Source: VAYN01 sp963702075 | GTDB lineage: Bacteria; Actinomycetota; Thermoleophilia; Solirubrobacterales; 70-9 | DNA: 64,000 nt | Assembly (NCBI GenBank): GCA_963702075.1 | Contig: OY969703.1 | Span: forward strand, 124,001 to 188,000 | Reading direction: 5' to 3' | Part shown: positions 41,696-50,199 of the stretch, piece after piece | Position numbering within the stretch: position 1 is the stretch's first letter | How the letters are laid out: the number at the start of each line of letters is the position of its first letter | Translations under genes and position numbers: made by a program | The notes under the pieces: generated by a model | What the model saw: the letters and a program-made list of their open reading frames with translations, nothing else | What the model was told of the DNA's origin: nothing | Databases searched by the model: none

Positions 41696-42174
41696 CCGTA
41701 CCTGGAGAATTCGAAGCTGCACCAGTTGAAGCCGAAGGCGAGGACGACGTTGTTGGCGAGGTTGCCGGTGTGGATGAAGCGCTGGATCAACCGCAGCGCC
41801 TTGGTCGGGTGGTTCTGGCGCAACTGTGCGGTGATCTGGACCAGATAGTCCTCCTGCCCGTTCAGGTAGGTGAACCACTTGCGCAGCTTGGCGTTGTCGG
41901 CCGCGGGGCGGGGAACGGTGGAAATGTGTCTCAGGTCGCCGCCGAAGATCGCGGTCGCCTTGGCGAACTTCTTCGCTGCGACGGCGAGACGTTCGGCGCG
42001 GATGTCGCCACGCGCGCCCTTCATCGCCCGCTGGGTCGCTTCGGCGTCGGGCCGGCAGATCTGCTCGAGCCGTTCGACGTATTCGTCGCGGGTCGGCGCT
42101 TCCGCCGCCGGGGCGGTCGCGGCGGCAAACAGGGTCGCCGCCAGCAGCAACATGATTCCGATCGTCTTATGCAC
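41692..42174 (-). CDS. Small secreted two-cysteine protein B
   Basis: This 160-residue protein has a signal peptide ending A-E-A. The mature part has E-Q-I-C-R-P-D near the start, V-P-R-P-A-A-D-N-A-K-L-R-K-W in the middle and N-L-A-N-N-V-V-L ... W-C near the end, paralogous to the 39697 protein. Its GTG start lies inside the end of the MMPL gene (8-base overlap). A periplasmic or surface partner of the transporter is inferred from the operon. Confidence 0.75.
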   Translation of the reverse strand: MHKTIGIMLLLAATLFAAATAPAAEAPTRDEYVERLEQICRPDAEATQRAMKGARGDIRAERLAVAAKKFAKATAIFGGDLRHISTVPRPAADNAKLRKWFTYLNGQEDYLVQITAQLRQNHPTKALRLIQRFIHTGNLANNVVLAFGFNWCSFEFSRYG

Positions 42175-45100
42175 TGGTTGTCCTCGTCTCTGGCATCAGC
42201 ACGTTGCGGCGGGGAAGGATTCGGTCGAGCACCGGCGGCACGTGCCAGACCCGGTCGCCGAGCAGCAGCATCAGCGCCGGCAGCAGCACGATCCGGACCA
42301 CGGTCGCGTCGAGCAGGATCGCCACCGTCAGCCCCACCCCCATCTGGCTCACGGTCGCGATCGGGGCGGCGGCGAAGGAGACGAAGACGGCGGCCATGAT
42401 CGCGGCGGCGCCGGTGATCACCCCCGCCGTCTTCTCGAGCCCGAAGGCGATCGCGGCGCGGTTGTCGCCGTCGACGTCGTAGCGCTCGCGCATCCGCGCC
42501 AAGAGAAAGACCGCGTAGTCGATCGAGAGCCCGAAGGTGACGCCGAAGATCGCCCCGGCGCCGACCGTGTCGATGTAGGGGTGGCCGCCGAGCGGATAGC
42601 CGGCGGGGATCTGGCAGACCAGCGCCATCACCCCGATCGCCGCCGCGACCGAGGCGAGGTTGAGGCAGACGGTCAGCAGCGCCAGCAGCGGCGCCCGCAG
42701 GACGACGATCAGGGCCAGCAGGGTGCAGAGGACGAAGGCGCCGATCACCAGCGGCAGCCGTGCTTCGGTCGCTTCGCCGTAGGTGTTGAGGGTGGCGGCG
42801 CCGCCGGTGACGCCGGTCCGCAGGCCGCTGGCCGCCGCCAGCCGGCGCGCGTCTTCGTCGAGCCGCTCGCCGACCCGGCGCGAGCCGTCGCTGTTGAAGG
42901 GGAAGTCGGAGACGACGAGCATCCGCGCCGCCTGGCCGCCGCCGTCGACGCTGATCGCCTCGCCCGCTTCGGCGCGGCGCCGGGCGGGGGCGCCGTCAAG
43001 CGCTGAGAGGACGAAGTAGCCGGAGTCGAAGAGACCCGGCGACTGCCGGCGCAGTTCTTCGGTGCCGAGGGCAAGCGGCGTCGCGACCGCGCTCACCCGC
43101 CGGCCGGCGCTCGCCAGCTTCGCCTGCAGCGGGTAGGCACGCTGGGAGCCTTCGGAGAGGCCGCTCTGCAGCGCCCCCGCCCCGCCCTGCAGTTCGACCA
43201 GGCCGCCGGCCAGCCGTTCGGCGCCATCGCCGAGGCGTTCAAGGCCGCCGCTGAGCCCACCGGTCGCATCGGCCAGCTTGCCGACCCCTGCTTCGAGCCG
43301 CCTGCCGCCGGGGACGAGCCGGTTCATGCCGCTGTTGACCTGCTGGGAGAGATCGCGCAGGCGCCGCACTTCGCGGCGGTTGGCGGCGACGGTGCGGGCG
43401 AGGACCCGCGCCTGGTTGGCAAGCGGCCGCAGCGAGGGGACCGTCGCGGCGACGTGTTCGAGCTGGCGGGCGAGCTTGCGCGAGCGGGCCTGCTCGCCGC
43501 CGCGCAGCCGCGGCACCAGCGAGCGCAGGCCGAGGGCGAGGCCAAGGGTGCCGACCGAAACGTCGCGCTGGCCCTTGGCGAGGCGCTTGCTGCCGTCCTG
43601 GAGGCGGGCGATCGCCCCGGTCGCTTCTTCGCCCTTGCCGGCGGCGCGCTTCAGCTCGGAGGCGATCAGGCCCGCCCCGGCGGCGGCGCGTTCGGAGCCC
43701 TCGGCGAGGAGTCCGCTGCCTTCCGCCCCTTCGGCGATCCCGGCGCGCAGCTCGGACACCGCGCCGGCGGCGCGGCGCAGGCCTGGCCCGAGCTTCTCGA
43801 TCTGCGCCGGCCCTTCGGCGCCGTCGGCGGTCAGCTTGGCGCCGAGCGAGCGCAGCGGCCCGGTGCGGCGGGCGATCGGCCCAGGACCGATCACGGTCCG
43901 CACCCCCGGCTGGCCGGCGATCCGCCGCTGCCAGCGGGCGAGCTGTGCAAGATCTGCCTTGTCAGTGATCGGGCCGCGGTCGGTGGCGGCGAGGAGGACG
44001 AAGGGGGCCTCCCAGCCGGGCCCGACCGCCCGGTCGATCGTCTCCGCGTTCTGGCGCGCCTGGTTCGAGGTCGGCAGCTCGTCGATCCCCGGCGCCCCGG
44101 TGGTGAAAGCGAGGACCGGCAGAGTGAGGAGGACGAGGGGGACGGCGACCAGGCAGGCGGCGCGGGCCGGCTTGCGCAGCGCCGCCCCCGCGGCGGCGGC
44201 GACCGTCGAGCGCCGCCCCGCCCGTGGAGCCGGCCGGATCCGGCCGGCGTTGATCCGCGGCCCGAGCAACCCCAGCAGCGGCGGCACCGCCAGGGTCGAG
44301 ATGACGACGCTGATCGCAGTCACCACCGCAGTCGCGGTCGCCAGCGAGAGCAGCAGCGAGCCGGGCTGCAGGAAGGCGGAGAAGACGAGGGCGACGATCA
44401 GGGTGAGGCCGGCGAAGAGGGTGGTGCGCCCGGCGCTGGCGCGCGTCGCCGCCGCGGCGCGCCAGGGGTCGGGGTCGTTCTCAAGCTCCTCGCGGAAGCG
44501 GGAGACGATCAGCAGCGAGTAATCGACCCCGAGGGCGAGGCCCATCATCGTGCAGACGACGAGGGCGAGGGCGTCGATCGTCATCGCCCCCGAGAGCAGG
44601 GAGAGGACGCCGCGCCCGGCAAAGACCGTGAGCGCACCGAAGGCGAGCGGGATCGCCGCGGCGACCAAGGAGCGGAAGACGAGCAGCAGGACCAGCACGA
44701 GGAGCGGAGCCGCCAGCAGCTCGGCCCGCTCGGTCGAGCCCAGCGATTCCTCCTGCAGGGCGCGGGAGACGGAGGCGAATCCGGACTGGGTGGCGACGAC
44801 GGGCTGCCGCACCTGCGCCGCGACGGTGCGTTCGAGACGAGGGACGACGTCCCGCATCGCCTGCCCTAACGGTACGTGGAAGTCGACTAAAACGAGCGCT
44901 TTTTTGCGGCCGGGATGGAGGGCCGCGAGGGAGCCACGATCCCAAGGAGAGATCACCGTCGCGGCGGGCTCCCTCCGCAGCGCCGCGACCAGCCGCGGCC
45001 CCTGCCGATCGACGGCCGCCGCCGGTCCCCGCAGCAGGACGATAAATGGCGAAGAGGCCCCGAAATGGCTTTCCGCCAGGGTTTCACCATTCGATGCAGA

Positions 45101-45223
45101 GGTCCCCGGCACGTCGAGCGAGAGCGGCGAGAGATCGCCCTCCACGCCCAGCCCGATGACTCCCAGCGCCAAGCAGGACGTCAAGACAGCCACGAACCCG
45201 ATCAGAGCACCGCGGCGCTTCAC
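42167..45223 (-). CDS. MMPL-family (RND) lipid/drug exporter
   Basis: This 1018-residue protein has two copies of a one-plus-five-helix RND half and two large extracytoplasmic loops. G-V-D-Y-S-L-L in the first half and L-S-I-D-Y-A-V-F-L in the second are the proton-relay Asp-Tyr motifs of MmpL proteins. A long Gly/Ala/Leu-rich helical segment occupies the second loop (about 460-700). It probably exports a lipid or glycolipid. The start is GTG 45223 after a GGGAAGGG run; it leads an operon with two secreted proteins. Confidence 0.9.
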   Translation of the reverse strand: MKRRGALIGFVAVLTSCLALGVIGLGVEGDLSPLSLDVPGTSASNGETLAESHFGASSPFIVLLRGPAAAVDRQGPRLVAALRREPAATVISPWDRGSLAALHPGRKKALVLVDFHVPLGQAMRDVVPRLERTVAAQVRQPVVATQSGFASVSRALQEESLGSTERAELLAAPLLVLVLLLVFRSLVAAAIPLAFGALTVFAGRGVLSLLSGAMTIDALALVVCTMMGLALGVDYSLLIVSRFREELENDPDPWRAAAATRASAGRTTLFAGLTLIVALVFSAFLQPGSLLLSLATATAVVTAISVVISTLAVPPLLGLLGPRINAGRIRPAPRAGRRSTVAAAAGAALRKPARAACLVAVPLVLLTLPVLAFTTGAPGIDELPTSNQARQNAETIDRAVGPGWEAPFVLLAATDRGPITDKADLAQLARWQRRIAGQPGVRTVIGPGPIARRTGPLRSLGAKLTADGAEGPAQIEKLGPGLRRAAGAVSELRAGIAEGAEGSGLLAEGSERAAAGAGLIASELKRAAGKGEEATGAIARLQDGSKRLAKGQRDVSVGTLGLALGLRSLVPRLRGGEQARSRKLARQLEHVAATVPSLRPLANQARVLARTVAANRREVRRLRDLSQQVNSGMNRLVPGGRRLEAGVGKLADATGGLSGGLERLGDGAERLAGGLVELQGGAGALQSGLSEGSQRAYPLQAKLASAGRRVSAVATPLALGTEELRRQSPGLFDSGYFVLSALDGAPARRRAEAGEAISVDGGGQAARMLVVSDFPFNSDGSRRVGERLDEDARRLAAASGLRTGVTGGAATLNTYGEATEARLPLVIGAFVLCTLLALIVVLRAPLLALLTVCLNLASVAAAIGVMALVCQIPAGYPLGGHPYIDTVGAGAIFGVTFGLSIDYAVFLLARMRERYDVDGDNRAAIAFGLEKTAGVITGAAAIMAAVFVSFAAAPIATVSQMGVGLTVAILLDATVVRIVLLPALMLLLGDRVWHVPPVLDRILPRRNVLMPETRTTSA

Positions 45224-45251
45224 TGCGGGTTCCCTTCCCCCATTGGACGCC

Positions 45252-45268
45252 GAGTCTAAGGCAGACTC
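45252..45268 (-). promoter_or_regulatory. Perfect inverted repeat upstream of the MMPL gene
   Basis: GAGTCT-N5-AGACTC lies 29 bases before the MMPL start codon and is a plausible operator. On the minus strand the right arm lies next to CTGACA, which may be a -35 element. Confidence 0.5.
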
Positions 45269-45338
45269 AGTGTCAGGGCGGTACGTCTATGTCCTCAGCG
45301 CGGCCCCCTGCGGCTGCCCCCTACCATGACCAATGAAG

Positions 45339-45360
45339 AGGGGCCGCCGGAGCGGCCCCT
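45339..45360. terminator. Hairpin terminator downstream of the secreted protein at 45401
   Basis: A perfect 9-bp stem (AGGGGCCGC) is closed by a CGGA tetraloop and lies 41 bases after the minus-strand stop codon. It can work in both directions and isolates the MMPL operon. Confidence 0.65.
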
Positions 45361-45400
45361 GGTTCTTCAACGTGCTTTGCCGTTAAACCGGCGACTACGA

Positions 45401-46036
45401 CTAGGATTTAGCGACATAGAGCGGCACGGCAACCAGCGCCGAGTTCACAGTTTCGGTTTCGAGGGTCAACTTCGCCGGGTTCGCGCACAAAACGCCGCCG
45501 CCGATCTTTTCAATCCGGGTTTCAGCCGCGCTGTACTTACCCGGATAGCCACCGATAACCGACATGCTGCTTCCTTCAATGCCGGTGGTTCCACCATAGG
45601 TGCATTCAGTACTCCCAACCCTCACGGTAAATGACCCGCCCACTAGTTCCAGGTTCCCGTTGGCAGAACCCGACACCCAACCAATCCTCAGATTTCCTTT
45701 TTCGTTGAGCGTGAACGTCTGACCATTGTTACAGGAGGTCGGTGCGAAATTGGTCACATGGAGTTCGGTCTGCGCATTTTCACCGCCCGCTTTGGTGATG
45801 ACGCTGTCAAGGGCGAATTGATGGCATTCAATTACCTGGAAACCAGCCTTGAATTTGAAGGAAGTGCCCCGCGACTTGATTTCTTCGCCGACTCCATACT
45901 TCTGTCCAACCGGGCAGACATTTCCCACAGGGCTCGATTTGCAAAGAACCGTTGCAGAGGCCGAACTGGCTCCGACCGTCACTGCCAGGGCAGCAGCTAC
46001 CGCACTCAGCAGCAGCGCTTTTTTTATCCACGTCAT
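45401..46036 (-). CDS. Secreted cysteine-containing beta-rich protein
   Basis: This 211-residue protein has a signal peptide ending S-A-S-A. The mature part holds six Cys (C-K-S-S, N-V-C-P-V-G, I-E-C-H, T-S-C-N, T-E-C-T-Y and V-L-C-A), probably disulfide bonded, and N-L-E-L-V-G-G-S-F. An AAAGGAGAT ribosome site precedes the ATG. Codon use is less G+C-biased than the neighbours. Function unknown. Confidence 0.78.
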   Translation of the reverse strand: MTWIKKALLLSAVAAALAVTVGASSASATVLCKSSPVGNVCPVGQKYGVGEEIKSRGTSFKFKAGFQVIECHQFALDSVITKAGGENAQTELHVTNFAPTSCNNGQTFTLNEKGNLRIGWVSGSANGNLELVGGSFTVRVGSTECTYGGTTGIEGSSMSVIGGYPGKYSAAETRIEKIGGGVLCANPAKLTLETETVNSALVAVPLYVAKS

Positions 46037-46054
46037 CTAATATCTCCTTTATCA

Positions 46055-46070
46055 TCCGGTGGTAACCGGA
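46055..46070 (-). promoter_or_regulatory. Inverted repeat in the 5' region of the secreted gene
   Basis: TCCGGT-GGTA-ACCGGA, a perfect 6-bp palindrome with four-base spacer, lies just upstream of the ribosome site of the 45401-46036 gene. It could be an operator or a leader hairpin. Confidence 0.4.
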
Positions 46071-46181
46071 ACACATCAGGGAATCGGATGCTTTCTCAAT
46101 AGGAGGCCTTTTACCGCAGCACTTTGGTCAGGTTGCGGGTGTAAATCTCCCGGTGTGTTGGTGGAAATCTCTTCTGCAAAG

Positions 46182-47351
46182 TCAGCCTGACGATGCGGCG
46201 GGCTCTGCGTCGAGCTGCTGTAGCTTCAGAGCGGCGTCGACCTCTGCAGCGCACTCCTCGAGAGACTGCCCGTAGCGTGTCTCGGCGACCTGCAATCGAC
46301 TTCTGACGGTATGTCGGCTGATTCCCAATGCCGCCGCCGCTGAAGAAAGGTTCTGGCCGGATCCCAGATAGGCACGCAAGGTTTCTCGCAGTGCCGCCCC
46401 ACCATCGCGCTCGTGCTCGAGCGGCTCGAGATAAAGGGTCTGCAGCGAACTGGGCAGTAGGTCATCGCTGAGGATTGCCGCGAGCAAAGCGGCGTCTCGG
46501 TAGCGGACGAGATCTTGCCGAGTCCGCTGGGCGATGCGCAGGGCCGCCTTGGCTTGACGGTGGGTCAGTCGCCAGCCCCCCAAGCCCTCATTGGGCTCTC
46601 CGATGGCTACCTGAGTCCCGCTGGGCCATTCCCTCCGGCTCAAAGCCTTCACTTCAGGTTCGGCCGGCTGATGGCGCGTTCCCAGCCAAGCCCAAGTCGT
46701 GCCGTCTTCCCGGGACACGAGGAGCAATCGGCGATCGAGCTCGATCGCGGCTCTGCGGATCGCCTCGACGATTCGATCGCCGGTCCCAACCACTCCGATG
46801 TGGTGTGCCTTGATTTCGTAGGGGAGGTCAGGAGCGTCGAACAGCTCGCCGTCGAGGAGCATCCTCACCCTCTCGCCCTGGCGGTGCTGGGCAGAGCGAA
46901 AACGCCCCTCGGTCTCACGAGCGTGTTCTTCGCTGACGGCCGTGATCAAGCGGTCGAAGATGGCCGCCTCCGACCTCAGCAACCGCTGCAGGGATGAGCT
47001 CTGCACCGGTTGACCTGCGGCAGACTCGTCGATCAGGACGTCGACGAGCAGGTTGTAGCCAGCGAGGTAGCGTCGCAGGACGGTATCCAGCTTGACCCCG
47101 TTCCTGGCCGCCAGTCGTGCCTGTGCAAGGAGCACGGTTGGTATGGGCGGGGCATGGTCCTCGCTTCTTTCCAAGGCAAGGAGCCCGTACGCAATTGCCG
47201 CCGAAATGGCCTCCTGGAGCCCGCCGGCATAGTCCGAATCCGGCGGCAGATCGGCGACCGAATAGGCCCGGGTCAGGACAATCTGCTCGATCTCACCTTG
47301 ACGGGCCCGCATGCGCGCCGCCAGATCTATACGAAGCTCCTCGATGCGCAA
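46182..47351 (-). CDS. PucR-family transcriptional regulator
   Basis: This 389-residue protein has a helical N-terminal sensor-like half (RsbRD-like), a middle CdaR/GGDEF-like domain (L-L-L-V-S-R-E-D-G) and a C-terminal PucR HTH: L-R-A-Y-L-G-S-G-Q-N-L-S-S-A-A-A-A-L-G-I-S-R-H-T-V split over two helices. The only available start is TTG 47351. It follows the large secreted-protein operon on the same strand after 112 bases. Confidence 0.85.
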   Translation of the reverse strand: MRIEELRIDLAARMRARQGEIEQIVLTRAYSVADLPPDSDYAGGLQEAISAAIAYGLLALERSEDHAPPIPTVLLAQARLAARNGVKLDTVLRRYLAGYNLLVDVLIDESAAGQPVQSSSLQRLLRSEAAIFDRLITAVSEEHARETEGRFRSAQHRQGERVRMLLDGELFDAPDLPYEIKAHHIGVVGTGDRIVEAIRRAAIELDRRLLLVSREDGTTWAWLGTRHQPAEPEVKALSRREWPSGTQVAIGEPNEGLGGWRLTHRQAKAALRIAQRTRQDLVRYRDAALLAAILSDDLLPSSLQTLYLEPLEHERDGGAALRETLRAYLGSGQNLSSAAAALGISRHTVRSRLQVAETRYGQSLEECAAEVDAALKLQQLDAEPAASSG

Positions 47352-47463
47352 TGCGGACCCCCGTCTCCTCTATCGGCGCGTCCCCTTCTTCCCGCAGTCA
47401 GCCTGCAGCACCGGCTGGAAATATCGCTCCTTGCCGCTCGGGCCGGTGAAGTGGGTAGCGTCG

Positions 47464-50199
47464 CTATTTGGGACCACAACCGACCTTCACCCGCGGATTG
47501 GACGCCGAGCGCATGCCGTTCTGGCCGGTGAAGTCGGCCATCGCCCCTGGCTTCGCGCGGCAGAGCTCGGTGTTATTAACCAGCAGGCCCTTCGCCCCGC
47601 CCTGCATCTGGAGCACGAATTTGCTCACCGGCGCGTCGGGGACGAAGTCGAAGGTGTTGCGAATCCTTCGATTCGCTGAACTGATCCGGCCGGCCAGGTC
47701 GACGTGGATCGGCCCGTCGAGCGAGGCCACGAGGTCGGGCAGGGTGTGGTTGGAGCTGCGCAGGTAGACCGGCCCTTCCAGCGGGGCGTCGAGCAGCGGG
47801 CTCCACGCTTTGGCGAAACCGTAAACCGACGCCTTCGGGCAGTTGTCCGCAGCGTATTGCACCCGCGTGCAGATGGTGCGGATGTGGGCATTCTCGAGGA
47901 ACTCCGTCCTCGGCAGCGTCACCTGGGCCCGACCGATGTTGGCGTTGCCCTTGGGCATCGTCAACACCGCCTTCAGGGCCGGATGCCCGCCGCGGTGGGT
48001 GGGGGCGCCGGAGAACTGGATCGCCAGCTTCGGCTTGAAGCTGAGCGCCCCGCAGTCACCGACCTGGAAGGGCGATGACGGAGTCGCCACCTTTCCGCCC
48101 GAGGAGGCGATCTCAGCTCGTACCGCGGTCTTTTCACAAGAGGTGGGATTGATCGTGAAATCGGGGCGATCGACGTCGATTCGGATATCACGGTAGGAGA
48201 TCGGCACCCCCTGGAGGATCTGCGGAAGGGGATCGGACTTGGTCGTCACCTGAGTCGTCACGGGATCGACATACAAGGCGTTCCGGACCGTGACGGTGCC
48301 CAGATCGAAGGGACCGGCCTGAGCGGGGACCTTGACGACCAGGGAGTACGGCCCTCCTTTGTACGGCCCGCCGAGGTAGACCGCGGTAGGGGAGCCACCG
48401 GCCTGCGGCACGAACACCGGCGTGTTCCCGGAGCCGGCGCCGACGCTCACGGTGCCGACCTGGCTGGAGGCCGGGCAGTCGCCGGAGGCGGCTTGCGTAT
48501 CCCCGCAGATCGGGACGCCTGCCAGTTTCGCCAGCAACCCTTCGGGAAGTTTCGCTCGGATATCGGAGACGTTTTCTTCCCCGTCTTCACGCGTCAGTCG
48601 CAGGACGAACGGAGAGCTCTTGCCGGCCACGGGATTCCCAGTACCGGCATTCAGCTTCGGGTCGAACGCCCCGTTCGGGCATGGGCCGCCGTCGGGGCCC
48701 GAGGTGATTTCGAACGAGCTGGTCCTGTTTTTGACCTGTCCGCCCCAAGAGACGAATTCGGCCTGCGACGTGTACGTGCCACAGGCGGTCGGCGTGGTGA
48801 GGGGGGCTCTCGGGCCCGACTCAAAGTGCAGCTGGAGGTCGCTGAAGGGCTGCTGCGGGTTGTTGTCGAAGATCGCCGTCACCTGCCCGGTCTGCGGATC
48901 CAGGTCGAAGCGCCCGGCGAGCTTGATCGTCAGCCCCTGTCCTTCGGCGACGAGATAGCCGGAGACCAGGGAGTAGAAGGGGTTTTCGCCTTGCTTGGCG
49001 AGGAACAACGATCCTTCGAGGGGATTAGGCAGCAACGGAGTCGTGATCTTCGCCGTGCCGATCTTCGAGGAATCCGGACAATTCGCCGGTTTAGTGTCGA
49101 AATGGACTGGGTCCTCGGAGAACAGGCCGATCTGCGGCTCCGAGCAGCCGGCCAACCCGTTAGCTGCCGAGGAGTTCAGAGAGAGTCCCTTCGGCAGGGT
49201 TACCACGGCCTTTTTGAGGTGGGCCGAACCGAGGGTATTCGCATGTTCCAAGCCGTCCTGCGGAATCTGCAGATCAACGTCGATGCCACTCGGCGACTCG
49301 GCGGCCTTCGTGGTCGGCTTCAACGCGATCGTGGGCTCGAACGGCAGCTTGTCACAACCGGTAATTTCCCCCATAGGCGCGCTATCCGTGAAGACTTTGC
49401 CAGGTACCAAATAGCTCGTCACCGCAAAGTCGACATGTTTGGGACCACAACTCGTCGGGTTGGTCATAAACGGAACCGGACCCAGGCTGCTTGGGCGCGA
49501 GAATCCGTTGGGTGCGCCACAGGCAAATTCGCAGTTGTTTGCTTCTGACGGAGTCATCCGGACCCCGTCATGACTCGGATCCGACGGCACTCCCCAGGTG
49601 ATTACTTCTACACTGTTCACATCGAGGAAGTCGGTTGCCGCGCGGCTGGACGCGGTCAAGCCGTAATCGCCGTCTGACCGGAGGGAGAATTCAATGATGA
49701 CGGGGAAGAATGCCGCGATGAATCCAAGCCTCGCCGGAGATTTCGGGGTTCCGGGAAGATTATAGATTGGCTGGGGGAGAACTCCGTTCGCTTCGGGAAA
49801 ACCAAAATTCAAGCCGAGATTGGCGATGCCGATCTGGGTGTCAAACGGGCAAGGGTGCTCGGTGTCTTCGATGCCACTTCGGACGAACTGCGAGACCGGG
49901 CAGGTCGGGAACTTCGTAGCGTTACCGACCAGCCCCGGAGGAATGGATACGCTCACGTCTTCAGTGCCGGCAAACGAAGCTCCGGTGCTGGGGTCGGTCT
50001 TCAGCGTGAAATTAGTGCTGAAGTCAGGATGCGCCCCAGCCTGCGGAGTTGACACCGATGAGCTGACCGATTCGATTCCGTAGTCGGATACAGCCGCCCG
50101 CGCGTATCCGGAGCCGACCAGAGCCACGAGGAGTAAGGACAGGCATGCAATCGCCGCTGCGCGGATTTGAACCTCGGAATGATTGCGCAGGTTGATCAC
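47464..50199 (-). CDS. Very large secreted repeat protein
   Basis: This 911-residue protein starts at GTG 50199, six bases after GGAGG, and has a signal peptide ending A-R-A. The mature protein contains several degenerate modules of about 150-200 residues. Each has a C-P-x-x-S/T-x-I/V-G turn (C-P-F-D-T-Q-I-G, C-P-D-S-S-K-I-G, C-P-A-S-S-Q-V-G, C-P-K-A-S-V-Y-G) followed by L-E-G-x-V/L-F/Y-L strands. This type is expanded in Solirubrobacterales, but its function is unknown to me. Its GTG overlaps the native stop of the upstream gene (GTGA), so both are one operon. Confidence 0.8.
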   Translation of the reverse strand: MINLRNHSEVQIRAAAIACLSLLLVALVGSGYARAAVSDYGIESVSSSVSTPQAGAHPDFSTNFTLKTDPSTGASFAGTEDVSVSIPPGLVGNATKFPTCPVSQFVRSGIEDTEHPCPFDTQIGIANLGLNFGFPEANGVLPQPIYNLPGTPKSPARLGFIAAFFPVIIEFSLRSDGDYGLTASSRAATDFLDVNSVEVITWGVPSDPSHDGVRMTPSEANNCEFACGAPNGFSRPSSLGPVPFMTNPTSCGPKHVDFAVTSYLVPGKVFTDSAPMGEITGCDKLPFEPTIALKPTTKAAESPSGIDVDLQIPQDGLEHANTLGSAHLKKAVVTLPKGLSLNSSAANGLAGCSEPQIGLFSEDPVHFDTKPANCPDSSKIGTAKITTPLLPNPLEGSLFLAKQGENPFYSLVSGYLVAEGQGLTIKLAGRFDLDPQTGQVTAIFDNNPQQPFSDLQLHFESGPRAPLTTPTACGTYTSQAEFVSWGGQVKNRTSSFEITSGPDGGPCPNGAFDPKLNAGTGNPVAGKSSPFVLRLTREDGEENVSDIRAKLPEGLLAKLAGVPICGDTQAASGDCPASSQVGTVSVGAGSGNTPVFVPQAGGSPTAVYLGGPYKGGPYSLVVKVPAQAGPFDLGTVTVRNALYVDPVTTQVTTKSDPLPQILQGVPISYRDIRIDVDRPDFTINPTSCEKTAVRAEIASSGGKVATPSSPFQVGDCGALSFKPKLAIQFSGAPTHRGGHPALKAVLTMPKGNANIGRAQVTLPRTEFLENAHIRTICTRVQYAADNCPKASVYGFAKAWSPLLDAPLEGPVYLRSSNHTLPDLVASLDGPIHVDLAGRISSANRRIRNTFDFVPDAPVSKFVLQMQGGAKGLLVNNTELCRAKPGAMADFTGQNGMRSASNPRVKVGCGPK

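Noticed and set aside
50024..50195. C-terminal extension of the 52195 protein to 50024
   Set aside because: It overlaps the signal peptide of the next gene and reads as nonsense; the native tail is in another frame ending at 50196.
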